Assembly: GCF_001556045.1 (NCBI RefSeq)
Contig: NZ_LSIC01000073.1
Location: forward strand, 197,249 to 261,248
Length of the DNA stretch: 64,000 nt
From: Bradyrhizobium sp. CCH5-F6
Lineage (GTDB): Bacteria > Pseudomonadota > Alphaproteobacteria > Rhizobiales > Xanthobacteraceae
Direction: 5' to 3'
Made by a program: the position numbers and the translations under genes. How positions within the stretch are numbered: position 1 is the first letter of the stretch; every line of letters begins with the position of its first letter. Below, one piece after another: positions 17,918-28,188 of the stretch. The notes beneath the pieces are model-generated. The model searched no databases and was not told where the DNA came from. It was given only the letters and a program-made list of their open reading frames with translations.

Positions 17918-19675
17918 CTACAGCGGTAGTTCCGGCTCCCGCCGCGCGTTGCGCCGGGCATTCGTGACCGTCGGCGACGCCGTGGAGCGCACAAAACTCC
18001 AGCGGATCGAGGGGGCCTGACGGGCGTCCTGACGGATCACGATCTGGGCGGTGCGGCGCGGCCCGTCATTGCCGGCCAGGAACACGCTGTCCTCGAGGTC
18101 GACCTTGTCGTCGAGCGCCTCGAAGGTCCAGACGTCGCGGTTCGGCAGCACCAGCATCACGCCGCGAGCGTCCGACAGCCGGCTCGCTTTCACCGCCGGA
18201 TGCAGGTGGAAGCGCAGCGCGAAATCGGCATCCGCGCCCTTGAAGCGTCCGCCCTGCGGCGGCGACAGCGTGTCCTCGCCATCGATGCGTGCGCCGTCAT
18301 TGGCGATCATCAGCACGCGGCGGTGGATTGCCCCGAACTTGGCGAGATAGCCGTCATGTGAGGTCGTCAGCAGCGTGCCGTTCTGCACGATCTCGCGATA
18401 GCTCTCGACCTGGACGGGTCCGCTGGTGATGGGGGCGCCGTGCAAGAGCCGCTTCATCGCCGACATCTCGACGAACTGGCATGACGAGGTCTCGTGATAG
18501 GTCAGCGTCGAATGCGCCGCCGTGCTGCGTGCGAACGGCCGCCAATTGTCGCGGCCCGTGGTCGGCATGCCGCAATTGCTGACGATGCGGCTGATGCCGG
18601 AAGATAGCTCGAACGACAGGCAGCCGGCATGGGCATCGTGGCTGACGCCGGCCGGCGGCGGTGGGCCGGTGTCGATGATCAACGTGGTCTGGCCGGCATC
18701 GAGGCGCTGGAAGCCGGTATGCGGCATGTTCGCCATCGGCGCGCCGTGGGTGTCGTCATAGGCGAGCAGCGTGGCGAGCAGGTCCGAAGACGTCGCGCTC
18801 ATGCCGTTGAACAGGGCGAAATTGCCGTCACCGTGCCGGAAGAAGCGCAGCATCGGCATCATGCGGTCGATCGCGTTGAGCAACGCCGGCGGCGGCGCGA
18901 TGTTGCGTGCGGCAAACGTCTGCCGCAGCGGCAGCAGGTCGATCAGGAGCTCGATCAGCGCACCCGGATTGCGGGAGATGTGTCCCCCGTCGGGCAGGAT
19001 CTGCCGCTGCAATTCGTCGGACAGCTTCTTGGAGGCGCTGCGGATGTGGCGCGTCTGGTTGGCGAGACACAGGGCCGCGTAGCACAGCGCGATCAGCACC
19101 TGGAGCTTCGGCACTCCGTCCGGAATGTCGACCATCGTGTAGCGCAGGAAGCGGATCTCGCGGGCCAGGGCGCGCAGATAGCGGCGGTAGAATTTGTTGT
19201 CGGTCTCGCTCAGCACCAGCGGCGCCTGCGACAGCAGCGAGATCACGCGCCGGGCCAGCACGTCGGCGCGGCGCGCGACGGGGCGGCGCTTGTTGGCGGG
19301 GTTGGCGATCCAGTCCTCGATGAGCGCGCGCGCATTCGCCCGCGTCAGCGCGGTGTCGGCGGCGCGCAAATGACGCAACCAGCCGAAGCCGAGCAGCGCG
19401 ACCTCCCAATCCTCCGACGGTGGTTCGAGATCGAAGATCGATCGTCCGTGGCAATTGACGATCTTGCCGGCGAAGACGAAGCGGCCGGCATAGATCTCGG
19501 CGGCGCGGGTCGCGTCCGCGGTGCGCAGGTCGTGGGGCGCGATGATCAGCCGGTCGGTGCGGCCGGGCCAGACCCGCGAGAGCGTCACGGAACCACCGCT
19601 CGCGCGCGCGAGCATGTTCCGCGCGAAGCGGTTCATGACCAGCGTCGAGATATGTCTGCGGTGAGCGACCGACAC
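17918..19675 (-). CDS. Heparinase II/III family protein
   Basis: A 585-residue protein with an N-terminal alpha/alpha toroid and a C-terminal beta-sandwich typical of heparinase II/III and alginate lyase families. Visible markers are FGWLRHLRAA, RARALIEDWI-like helices, GGHISRNPGALIELL (substrate loop), and in the beta part HSTLTYHETSSC with the metal/active-site histidines, then HDGYLAKFGAIHRRVLM. The true polysaccharide substrate is unknown; family members near purH and rsmB are conserved in the group although no obvious sugar pathway adjoins. The start is uncertain: GTG 19675 has no clear ribosome binding site, and ATG 19636 is an alternative. No signal peptide is evident. Confidence 0.87.
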   Translation of the reverse strand: MSVAHRRHISTLVMNRFARNMLARASGGSVTLSRVWPGRTDRLIIAPHDLRTADATRAAEIYAGRFVFAGKIVNCHGRSIFDLEPPSEDWEVALLGFGWLRHLRAADTALTRANARALIEDWIANPANKRRPVARRADVLARRVISLLSQAPLVLSETDNKFYRRYLRALAREIRFLRYTMVDIPDGVPKLQVLIALCYAALCLANQTRHIRSASKKLSDELQRQILPDGGHISRNPGALIELLIDLLPLRQTFAARNIAPPPALLNAIDRMMPMLRFFRHGDGNFALFNGMSATSSDLLATLLAYDDTHGAPMANMPHTGFQRLDAGQTTLIIDTGPPPPAGVSHDAHAGCLSFELSSGISRIVSNCGMPTTGRDNWRPFARSTAAHSTLTYHETSSCQFVEMSAMKRLLHGAPITSGPVQVESYREIVQNGTLLTTSHDGYLAKFGAIHRRVLMIANDGARIDGEDTLSPPQGGRFKGADADFALRFHLHPAVKASRLSDARGVMLVLPNRDVWTFEALDDKVDLEDSVFLAGNDGPRRTAQIVIRQDARQAPSIRWSFVRSTASPTVTNARRNARREPELPL

Positions 19676-19793
19676 GCCTTGCCTTGATGGGGGAGAGGAT
19701 CAGTGACGAATCCTTATTAATCCCAAAATCGGTCGTCTGACACCACCTTGAACGGCGCGAATCAGCGCCCCGGTCGCAAAATCCAGTGCAAAA

Positions 19794-21140
19794 TCAGGAT
19801 TTAACGAGCCGGGCCGCGAAAAATCCGTCGAGGCCGCCGAGCTTGGGATCGGCGTTCGGCAGATGGCAGGGCAGGGTGCGAAGATCGCCGTCCCGGTTGA
19901 GGATTTCGTCGAGTCCCGCCACCTCCGACGCCTCGATGGGGACGCGGCGAAGCGCAGGCTCGGCGGCGAGCAGCGCTGCCACGGCCTGCTCGCCCTCCTC
20001 GGGTTCCAGCGAACAAGTGCAGTAGATCAGCGTCCCGCCCGGCTTGAGCAGCGACATCGATTTCCGCAGCAGCCGCTGCTGGAGTGCGGCCAGGGCGGCG
20101 ATGTCGGATTCCTGCCGCAGCCATGCCACGTCGGGATGCCGGCGGATCGTGCCGGTCGAGGTACAGGGCGCGTCGATCAGGATACCGTCGAAGGCCTCGG
20201 CCGGACCGGCCCATTCCACGGCGTCAGCGACGACGGTCTCGGCCTGGAGCGACAGCCGGGCAAGATTTTCGCGCAAACGTGCCACCCGGGCGGGCGAGCG
20301 GTCGATGGCCGTGACATGCGCGCCGGCATAGGCCAGCTGCGCGGTCTTGCCGCCGGGCGCGGCGCAGAGATCTGCAATGGATTTGCCATTGACGTCGCCG
20401 AACAGGCGGGCGGGCAACGCAGCGGCGGCGTCCTGGACCCACCATTGTCCTTCGGCGAATCCAGGCAGCATGGTCACCGAACCGTGCAGCAGCATCCGCA
20501 CCGTTCCCGTCGGCAGCGTCTCGCCATGAAGGCGGCTCGCCCATTGTGCGGGATCCGACTTCACCGTCAGATCCAGCGAAGGCTCGTGGCCGAGCGCCAG
20601 CGCCATGTCGCGTGCGGTCGCCTCGCCATAATGCGCGCTCCAGCGCGCAAACAGCCATGGCGGCAGATCCAGCGATTGCGTCGCGACCTCCTCGATCAGC
20701 CCCTTGCCCTCGCGCGCGCAGCGGCGCAGCACGGCGTTGACGAGGCCGGCATAGCGCGCCGCGCGGCGGTCGGATTGCACGAGGCGAACGGAGAGATCGA
20801 CCGCCGCGTGATCCGGCACGTCCATCCAGAGGATCTGGGCGGCGCCGATCAAGAGCGCGCTCTGCGCGCGCGGCGCGTCGGAGGGAATACCCTTGTCGAG
20901 CAGGCGGGACAGCACATGGCCGAGCGTGCCGAGCCGGCGCAGCACCGTGGCGACGAGGCGTCGCATCAGCGCACGGTCGCGATCGGCCAGCGTCTTCAGT
21001 CCGGGATGGGCGCCGCTGCCGTCGAGTTGGTCGTCAAGCGTGCGGTGCTTGTGCAGCACGCCGTCGACGATGTCGGCGGCAATCCGCCGTGCCGCAAGAC
21101 CAGGCACTTCGGATGGAGGGACGAAACGTTGAGATGGCAT
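19794..21140 (-). CDS. rsmB: 16S rRNA (cytosine-967-C5)-methyltransferase
   Basis: A 448-residue RNA m5C methyltransferase. The ATG at 21140 gives the usual length; a longer in-frame extension is Cys-rich and unlike the family. The N-terminal 140 residues are a NusB-like RNA-binding domain (PGLAARRIAADIVDGVL). The SAM-binding domain has DLCAAPGGKTAQLAYAG, then DAPCTSTGTIRRHPDV with the release Cys and IYCTCSLEPEEGEQ with the catalytic Cys. C-terminus GGLDGFFAARL is standard. Divergent from the SDHAF4-like gene. Confidence 0.93.
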   Translation of the reverse strand: MPSQRFVPPSEVPGLAARRIAADIVDGVLHKHRTLDDQLDGSGAHPGLKTLADRDRALMRRLVATVLRRLGTLGHVLSRLLDKGIPSDAPRAQSALLIGAAQILWMDVPDHAAVDLSVRLVQSDRRAARYAGLVNAVLRRCAREGKGLIEEVATQSLDLPPWLFARWSAHYGEATARDMALALGHEPSLDLTVKSDPAQWASRLHGETLPTGTVRMLLHGSVTMLPGFAEGQWWVQDAAAALPARLFGDVNGKSIADLCAAPGGKTAQLAYAGAHVTAIDRSPARVARLRENLARLSLQAETVVADAVEWAGPAEAFDGILIDAPCTSTGTIRRHPDVAWLRQESDIAALAALQQRLLRKSMSLLKPGGTLIYCTCSLEPEEGEQAVAALLAAEPALRRVPIEASEVAGLDEILNRDGDLRTLPCHLPNADPKLGGLDGFFAARLVKS

Positions 21141-21328
21141 GCGGAAGCAAGGTTCTGAGCGAGCGGCAGTTCCGCCGCAATCGGCGCATGCCTTGAGAAC
21201 CCGATCTCTGGCATGCGAATATGCCAAATGTAAGAATCGCTTGCGGGTTTTTCAGCCCTTCGAGCCGATTTCAGGAATGCGTTATTGGGCATCGCGTTGC
21301 GCCCGGTCCTGCGCTAGAAAGCCTGACG

Positions 21329-21532
21329 ATGAGCGACCAGTCTTCCGTTCCCGATCGCAAGCCGTTATCGCCGGCTGCCCAGCGCGCGCTGGCCGAAGCC
21401 GAAGCGCGCCGGCAGGCGGCGGCTGCCCAGGCAAAGGACGAGGCCAGGGCGAAGGAGTTGCAGGGGCCGAAGGGCCCCGAGCCCACCCGCTACGGCGATT
21501 GGGAGCGCAAGGGCATCGCTTCCGACTTTTGA
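21329..21532 (+). CDS. DUF1674 protein, succinate dehydrogenase assembly factor 4-like
   Basis: A 67-residue cytoplasmic protein with an Ala/Arg/Glu-rich helical N-terminus and the conserved C-terminal end GPEPTRYGDWERKGIASDF. This D-W-E-x-K-G-x-x-S-D-F tail defines DUF1674, the bacterial counterpart of mitochondrial SDHAF4, which binds the flavinylated SdhA subunit and protects it before complex II assembly. No sdh genes are in the window. Start at ATG 21329. Confidence 0.88.
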   Translation: MSDQSSVPDRKPLSPAAQRALAEAEARRQAAAAQAKDEARAKELQGPKGPEPTRYGDWERKGIASDF

Positions 21533-21603
21533 AGTCGCCGCTTCACGCGCGCTCCTTACAAGCCACCTTGCCGGTTCAGCCGACTCAGCCCTAGCGTGCG
21601 CGG

Positions 21604-22194
21604 ATGTCGCGCTTCGATCCCAGCCGTCCATACCGGACTTCATACAGCGGCTCGCCGTTCGGCCGTCGCTTCTCCGGACTGTTGCCGTGGATGTTCGTGG
21701 TCGGCGTTGTCACGGCCGTGGTGCTCGGCTTCCGCCAGGGAACGATCTGGCCTGTTCCGCGAGTGAATGACGAACAATCGCGCGATGCCGAAATCATCCT
21801 GCAGCAGTCCGGCGCGGCTGGCGCTCGTCAACCGATCGAGGTCATTCGCACCGTCGATGGCGACACGTTTCTGGCGCGCGTGCATCAGCCCAATGGTGCT
21901 GATCTCGTCGCGCGTGTTCGGCTGCGCGGCATCGATGCGCCCGAACTGAAGGCGTCCTGCCAGGAGGAGCTGGACAAGGCCGAAGCTGCGGCCCGCGCAC
22001 TGCGCGATCTGCTCGGTCAGGGCGGCGTGACGATCACCAATCTCGGTTCCGACAAATACGGTCGTGTTCTCGCCGACGTCGCCACCCGGAAGACTGCGAG
22101 CGTTGCGGCGGCATTGGTCGCAGGCGGTTTCGTACGCAGTTACAATGGCGGCCATCGCAACGGCTGGTGCGCGCGCGGCTGGCGCTTCTGGTAA
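21604..22194 (+). CDS. Membrane-anchored thermonuclease-family (SNase-like) protein
   Basis: A 196-residue protein with one N-terminal transmembrane segment (about residues 28-42, LLPWMFVVGVVTAVVL) and a periplasmic staphylococcal nuclease-like OB-fold. Key stretches are IRTVDGDTFLARV (Ca-binding Asp), RVRLRGIDAPELKASCQEEL (catalytic Arg and Asp), and GSDKYGRVLADV (second catalytic Arg). The C-terminus is short and Trp/Cys-rich (NGWCARGWRFW). Likely a cell-surface nuclease or a nucleic-acid binding relative. Convergent with the L,D-transpeptidase gene, sharing a terminator. Confidence 0.87.
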   Translation: MSRFDPSRPYRTSYSGSPFGRRFSGLLPWMFVVGVVTAVVLGFRQGTIWPVPRVNDEQSRDAEIILQQSGAAGARQPIEVIRTVDGDTFLARVHQPNGADLVARVRLRGIDAPELKASCQEELDKAEAAARALRDLLGQGGVTITNLGSDKYGRVLADVATRKTASVAAALVAGGFVRSYNGGHRNGWCARGWRFW

Positions 22195-22195
22195 C

Positions 22196-22219
22196 AAAAA
22201 GCCGCGTCGGTGACGCGGC
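22196..22219 (-). terminator. Rho-independent terminator of the L,D-transpeptidase gene
   Basis: GCCGCGTC-ACC-GACGCGGC read on the minus strand, followed by TTTTTG. On the plus strand the same stem is followed only by CTCTTC, so it may work weakly for the nuclease gene as well. Confidence 0.85.
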
Positions 22220-22245
22220 CTCTTCATCCTGGCTGTTTCAGGCGG

Positions 22246-22761
22246 TCAGCGCGTGACGACCACCGTCGTGCCGACGGAGACGCGGCCATAGAGATCGGTG
22301 ATGTCGTCGTTGAGCATGCGGATGCAGCCATAGGAGACGAAGCCGCCGATCGAGCCCGGCACATTTGTACCGTGGATCGCATATTCACCGCCGGCCAACG
22401 TCATCGCCGCAACGCCCATCGGGTTGCGCGGCGAGCCGCCCGGAATGACGTCGGGGATATTGGGCTTGTCGCGCTTCACCTCGGCAGGCGGCGCCCAGGC
22501 CGGATTGAGATATTTGCCGTCGATCTTCGTCGTGCCGGCCCATTGCTTGCCGGCCTTGCCGACGCCGACCGGATAGCGCACGGCGTGGCCGTTATCGAGG
22601 ATGAGATAGAGCCGCCGCTCGCTGGTCTTGACCACGATGGTGCCCGGCGAATAGTCGGCCAGGTGCGCGCCCACCAGCTCCGGCCGCGCCTCTGCCGCCG
22701 TCGACATCAAGACCCCGGCCCCGATGGTGGCGGCCAGCGCCACCGCAATCCTCATCGACAT
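22246..22761 (-). CDS. L,D-transpeptidase (YkuD/ErfK family)
   Basis: A 171-residue exported enzyme that makes 3-3 peptidoglycan cross-links or attaches proteins to peptidoglycan. Start at ATG 22761, with AAGGGGAAG as ribosome binding site; a signal peptide follows (about residues 1-25, ending AAEARP). The YkuD active site is complete: H130-G-T-N, then SYG-C146-IRM. Upstream VKTSERRLYLI and GGSPRNPMGVAAM are also typical. Monocistronic, with its own terminator. Several paralogues are usual in such genomes. Confidence 0.93.
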   Translation of the reverse strand: MSMRIAVALAATIGAGVLMSTAAEARPELVGAHLADYSPGTIVVKTSERRLYLILDNGHAVRYPVGVGKAGKQWAGTTKIDGKYLNPAWAPPAEVKRDKPNIPDVIPGGSPRNPMGVAAMTLAGGEYAIHGTNVPGSIGGFVSYGCIRMLNDDITDLYGRVSVGTTVVVTR

Positions 22762-23190
22762 CGATGCTTCCCCTTGCCCTAAAACGGATCGCTCAAAATT
22801 ACGCAGAACCCGGCAATCGCCGCGCCAGGCCCTCATAGCGCTCATTCTTAACCGCGCCTGTTAACCGGATGGTTTCCACGCACGGCCGCCGAGGGCCAGC
22901 CAGCAGCGGGAACAAAGGAAATGTTCGAAATAAAGTAAATGACATGAAAACAACACTTGGCGGGAAAGGTGCCGGACGCGGCAGGGCAGTCCTGACAAGT
23001 GTGTGAGGATGTGAACGGCCGTTGTTTCGAGGAGGCGTTGGCGCGAAAGGCAGCCCTGGCCCGCACGCACAGCAGCGCCTTGACGCTGCTGTGCGTGGAG
23101 CCGGAACACGGCTTCTTCATGCGGCTGGGTAACCCCGGTTCAGCAGCGCATCACTTACGGGCTGCGCTGCGTCCGCGGCACGAGAGCGGC
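22762..23190. other. 429-base intergenic region between the L,D-transpeptidase and acs genes
   Basis: Both flanking genes are on the minus strand. No supported gene lies here; overlapping frames on the minus strand (22848-23120) lack credible starts. An AT-rich patch at about 22915-22960 is the best place for the transpeptidase promoter. A perfect stem-loop stands near the acs end (23064-23097). Confidence 0.5.
23064..23097. other. Perfect 14-base-pair stem-loop downstream of acs
   Basis: CACGCACAGCAGCG and CGCTGCTGTGCGTG enclose the loop CCTTGA, about 95 bases after the acs stop codon. No T-run follows on either strand, so it is not a classical terminator. It may stabilise the acs mRNA 3' end or mark a Rho-dependent stop. 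Confidence 0.6.
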
Positions 23191-25137
<1,947 letters not shown>

Positions 25138-25526
25138 GCTTCCCTCCACATGCGGCAGGCCGAACGCCAGCGATCGGCGAGCCGACTTGATCATTGACTG
25201 ATTATGCGTCGGGCTAACCGGACCCGACAAGGAGCACAAGCTGGACCTTCGGCGGGCTGTCGGCCATGCGGAGGATCAAGGCCGCCCGCTGCGACTGTCG
25301 CAGATTTGAAACAGGCCTTTTCGGTGTTTACCCCGTTGCGTGGAACGGGCCGGCGCAGAGCCTCATGCAGCGCTAGAGGTATTTAGCAACCTCCCTTCAC
25401 TGATTCGGGACTCGCAATGCGGTTCGGAACACCCTAAATGGCCAACCCGGGCCCAAAGAGACCCCTCGGAACAAAAATCAGAACAGCGGCATTGAACGAT
25501 AACAGGCAGGGCTAAGGCATAAAGCT
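25138..25526. other. 389-base divergent promoter region of acs and topoisomerase IB
   Basis: No gene is supported. It must hold both promoters. The only clear structure is the palindrome at 25289-25303. The stretch near 25440-25526 ahead of the topoisomerase gene contains no strong sigma-70 consensus that I can defend. Confidence 0.5.
25289..25303. promoter_or_regulatory. Palindrome, candidate operator upstream of acs
   Basis: CTGCGAC-T-GTCGCAG, perfect 7+7 around a single base, about 152 bases before the acs start. Its symmetry fits a dimeric regulator of acetate use, but the protein is unknown and the distance is long for a repressor site. Confidence 0.35.
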
Positions 25527-26693
25527 ATGATGGATCAGCAGAATCTCGGGACGATGCGGCCCGCTTCAGCCGATCCTGCGGCCATTGCGCTGGCCAAAGC
25601 CCTCGGACAATGGCCCAAACCGACGGGTTTCAGGCGCCCCAGCCCGAAAAAGACGTTCGATACGGCGCCGGCGACGGTCGAGGCGCTCGCCAAGGAGCAC
25701 GGCCTGCGGCTGGGCGACCAGAACGAGCTGACCATCCGGCGCGTCAAGCGCGGCAAGGGCTACTCCTTCGTCCGCCCCAACGGCGCGCATATCCGCGATG
25801 CCCGCACCATCCGCCGCCTGCATGCCATGGCGGTGCCGCCGGCCTATCGCGAGGTTCGCTACTCGGCCGATCCGAATTCGCATCTCCAGGCGGTGGGACG
25901 CGATGCCGCGGGCCGGCTGCAATACCGCTATCACGCCGATTGGGAGAAGGTCCGCGAGCACCGCAAGGCGCATCGCCTGGAAAAGCTCGTCGGGGCGCTG
26001 CCAAAAATCCGGCGCAAGGTCTCGGCGTTCCTGTCGGGCGACGAGCCGACGCGTGAGTTCGCGCTCTCGGCCGTGATCGAGCTGATCGCGCGGACCGCGA
26101 TCCGCCCCGGCAACGAGTCCTATGCCCGTCTCAACGGCACCCGCGGCGCAACCACGCTGCTGAAATCCAACGTCACGCTCGAGGACGACTGCTTCGTGCT
26201 GACCTTCAAGGCGAAGGGCGGCAAGGCTGTGCGGAAGGAGTGCGACGCGGCCAAGCTGGTGCGTGCCATCGGCATCCTGCAGGCCGTCCCCGGCAAACGC
26301 ATGTTCCAGTACCGCGATGCCTACGGCGTCGTGCGCGCGGTCAGCACCACCCAGGTCAATGCGTTTCTGCGCGAGATCGCCGGCATCAAGATCTCGCTCA
26401 AGGATTTTCGTACGTTGATGGCGTCCGCCGTCGTGGTGGAATCGCTGTCACGGATCACGCCAGCCACCAGCCAGCGCGGCCGCAAGAAGCAGGTGCTGGA
26501 CGCAATCCGCGCCGCCGCAGACAAGCTTTCCAACACGCCGGCGATCTGCCGCAAGAGCTACGTCCACGACACCATCGTCACCGCATTTGAAGAGGGCATC
26601 CTCGAGCGCTTCGCCGCGACCATGAAGGGCCAGCGCTCCCAGGCGAGGCGCGAGCAGCTGCTGGCGCAGGTGGTGGCGACCGTCGCGGTGTGA
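25527..26693 (+). CDS. DNA topoisomerase IB (poxvirus/eukaryote type)
   Basis: A 388-residue type IB topoisomerase that relaxes supercoils through a 3'-phosphotyrosyl link. N-terminal domain: KRGKGYSFVRPNGAHIRD and PPAYREV. The catalytic set is complete: Arg in RTAIRPGNESYA, Lys in FKAKGGKAV, Arg in KDFRT, Asn in LSNTPAICRKSY (Asn rather than the His of vaccinia, as in Deinococcus), and the nucleophile Tyr345. The residues after KDFRT (LMASAVV) differ from the common W-H/G-T-x form. A sporadic bacterial family, here as an isolated gene. Confidence 0.92.
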   Translation: MMDQQNLGTMRPASADPAAIALAKALGQWPKPTGFRRPSPKKTFDTAPATVEALAKEHGLRLGDQNELTIRRVKRGKGYSFVRPNGAHIRDARTIRRLHAMAVPPAYREVRYSADPNSHLQAVGRDAAGRLQYRYHADWEKVREHRKAHRLEKLVGALPKIRRKVSAFLSGDEPTREFALSAVIELIARTAIRPGNESYARLNGTRGATTLLKSNVTLEDDCFVLTFKAKGGKAVRKECDAAKLVRAIGILQAVPGKRMFQYRDAYGVVRAVSTTQVNAFLREIAGIKISLKDFRTLMASAVVVESLSRITPATSQRGRKKQVLDAIRAAADKLSNTPAICRKSYVHDTIVTAFEEGILERFAATMKGQRSQARREQLLAQVVATVAV

Positions 26694-26709
26694 TGCGCAT
26701 CCGGCATCG

Positions 26710-26779
26710 TAGCCCGCATGAGCGTAGCGATATGCGGGTGGAGTGATCCCGGATGTCGCTGCGCTCATCCGGGCTACGG
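26710..26779. repeat. Palindromic intergenic repeat (type D)
   Basis: Inverted arms: GTAGCCCGCATGAGCGTAGC on the left and GATGTCGCTGCGCTCATCCG plus GGCTAC on the right, each with an internal small hairpin (GCATGAGC...GATATGC). A second copy in the opposite arrangement is at 36120-36188. Sits between the convergent topoisomerase and EVE genes. Confidence 0.75.
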
Positions 26780-26789
26780 CGGCGGTGAT

Positions 26790-27203
26790 CTACACCCCGC
26801 CCATCTTGCAGACGAGTTTCCACTCCTCCGCCGTCACCGGCTGCACCGACAGGCGTGAATATTTCACGAGCGCCATGTCGGCGAGCTTCTTCTCGGCCTT
26901 GACCGCGGCCATCGTCACCGGCGTCGCCAGGGGCTTGTCGGCCTTGATGTCGACGCAGACGAATTTACTGGTCTTGTCGGTCGGATCCGGATAGGCCTCC
27001 TTGATGACCTCCGCGATCCCGACGATCTCCTTGCCCTCGTTGGAATGATAGAAGAACGCCTTGTCACCCTTCTTCATGTTCACGAGGTTCTGGCGCGCGG
27101 TGAAATTGCGCACGCCGGTCCAGGCCTCGCCCTTGGCGCCTTTCGCGACCTGCTGGTCCCAGGACCACACCGACGGTTCGGATTTCACGAGCCAGTACGC
27201 CAT
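26790..27203 (-). CDS. EVE domain protein (ThyN1-like)
   Basis: A 137-residue single-domain protein with the EVE/PUA-like fold: MAYWLVKSEPSVWSW at the start, then WTGVRNFTARQNLVNMKKGD and AFFYHSNEGKEIVGIAEV, and the end SVQPVTAEEWKLVCKMGGV. EVE domains bind modified bases in DNA or RNA; the housekeeping ThyN1 type is often linked to tRNA or stress genes. It is the last gene of a tight operon with gpsA and tsaD (2-base gap to gpsA). The tsaD link suggests a tRNA modification setting. Confidence 0.92.
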   Translation of the reverse strand: MAYWLVKSEPSVWSWDQQVAKGAKGEAWTGVRNFTARQNLVNMKKGDKAFFYHSNEGKEIVGIAEVIKEAYPDPTDKTSKFVCVDIKADKPLATPVTMAAVKAEKKLADMALVKYSRLSVQPVTAEEWKLVCKMGGV

Positions 27204-27205
27204 GC

Positions 27206-28186
27206 TTATTCCTCTGCCTTGAAGGGGCGCGTCATCAGCGCCGAGATCGCGGCGTCGATCGTGCGGCGGCCGCTCAGGATCGCCGCGACCGCCTCTGATA
27301 CCGGCAACTCGATGTGTTGCGAAGCTGCGAGTTCGATCAGCACGGGTGCCGTGAACTCGCCCTCGGCGAGCTTGCCGGCGGGAGGCTGCTCGCCGCGTCC
27401 CAGCGCGAGCCCGAGCGCGAAGTTGCGCGATTGCGGGCTCGAGCAGGTCAGGATCAAATCGCCGAGACCCGACAAGCCGGTGAGCGTCTCGCTGCGCGCG
27501 CCGAGCGCGCGGCCAAGACGCGTCAACTCCGCAAAGCCGCGGGTCGTGAGCGCAGCCTGGGCCGAGGCGCCGAGCTTGCGCCCGACCGCGATGCCCACCG
27601 CGATTGCCAGCACGTTCTTGGCCGCACCGCCGATCTCGACACCCCGGATGTCCGTGGAGTGATAGGGCCGGAACGTCGGCGAGCCCAGTGCCAGCACGAG
27701 CGCGCTCGCCAGCGTCTCATCGCTTGCTGCCAGGGTCACCGCCGTCGGCAGGCCGCGCGCGACGTCGTCGGCGAAGCTCGGGCCCGACAGGATGGCCGGT
27801 TGCGCGTGCGGTGCGGCCTCGGCGATCACGTCGGTCATGAACTTGTGGGTGCCGTGCTCGATCCCCTTGGCGCAGGCGACGATCGGCACCGGCCTTGCCA
27901 GATGCGATACCAGCATGTTGACGGCGCCGCGCAAATGTTGCGCCGGTGTCGCAATCAGCAGCATGTCCGCGCGCGCCGCGAGAGAAAGATCGCTCGTCAC
28001 GACGATGTCAGGCGCAAGCTGGACGCCCGGCAGCCGCGGATTGTCGCGTGTCGATGCGATCCGCCTCGCATGTTCGGTGTTGCGTGCCCACAGCGTCACG
28101 GTACGCCCGGCTCGCGCTGCAACGGTCGCCAGCGCCGTGCCCCAGGCGCCGGCGCCGATCACCGCGACGGAGTCGAACGCCGACAT
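27206..28186 (-). CDS. gpsA: Glycerol-3-phosphate dehydrogenase [NAD(P)+]
   Basis: A 326-residue cytoplasmic enzyme that reduces dihydroxyacetone phosphate to sn-glycerol 3-phosphate for phospholipid synthesis. ATG 28186 lies two bases past the tsaD stop codon. Motifs: [12 protein letters not shown] (NAD binding), [18 protein letters not shown] with the catalytic Lys, [11 protein letters not shown], and [16 protein letters not shown] with the second Lys. [13 protein letters not shown] is conserved in the family. Middle gene of tsaD-gpsA-EVE. Confidence 0.96.
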   Translation of the reverse strand: MSAFDSVAVIGAGAWGTALATVAARAGRTVTLWARNTEHARRIASTRDNPRLPGVQLAPDIVVTSDLSLAARADMLLIATPAQHLRGAVNMLVSHLARPVPIVACAKGIEHGTHKFMTDVIAEAAPHAQPAILSGPSFADDVARGLPTAVTLAASDETLASALVLALGSPTFRPYHSTDIRGVEIGGAAKNVLAIAVGIAVGRKLGASAQAALTTRGFAELTRLGRALGARSETLTGLSGLGDLILTCSSPQSRNFALGLALGRGEQPPAGKLAEGEFTAPVLIELAASQHIELPVSEAVAAILSGRRTIDAAISALMTRPFKAEE

Positions 28187-28188
28187 CG

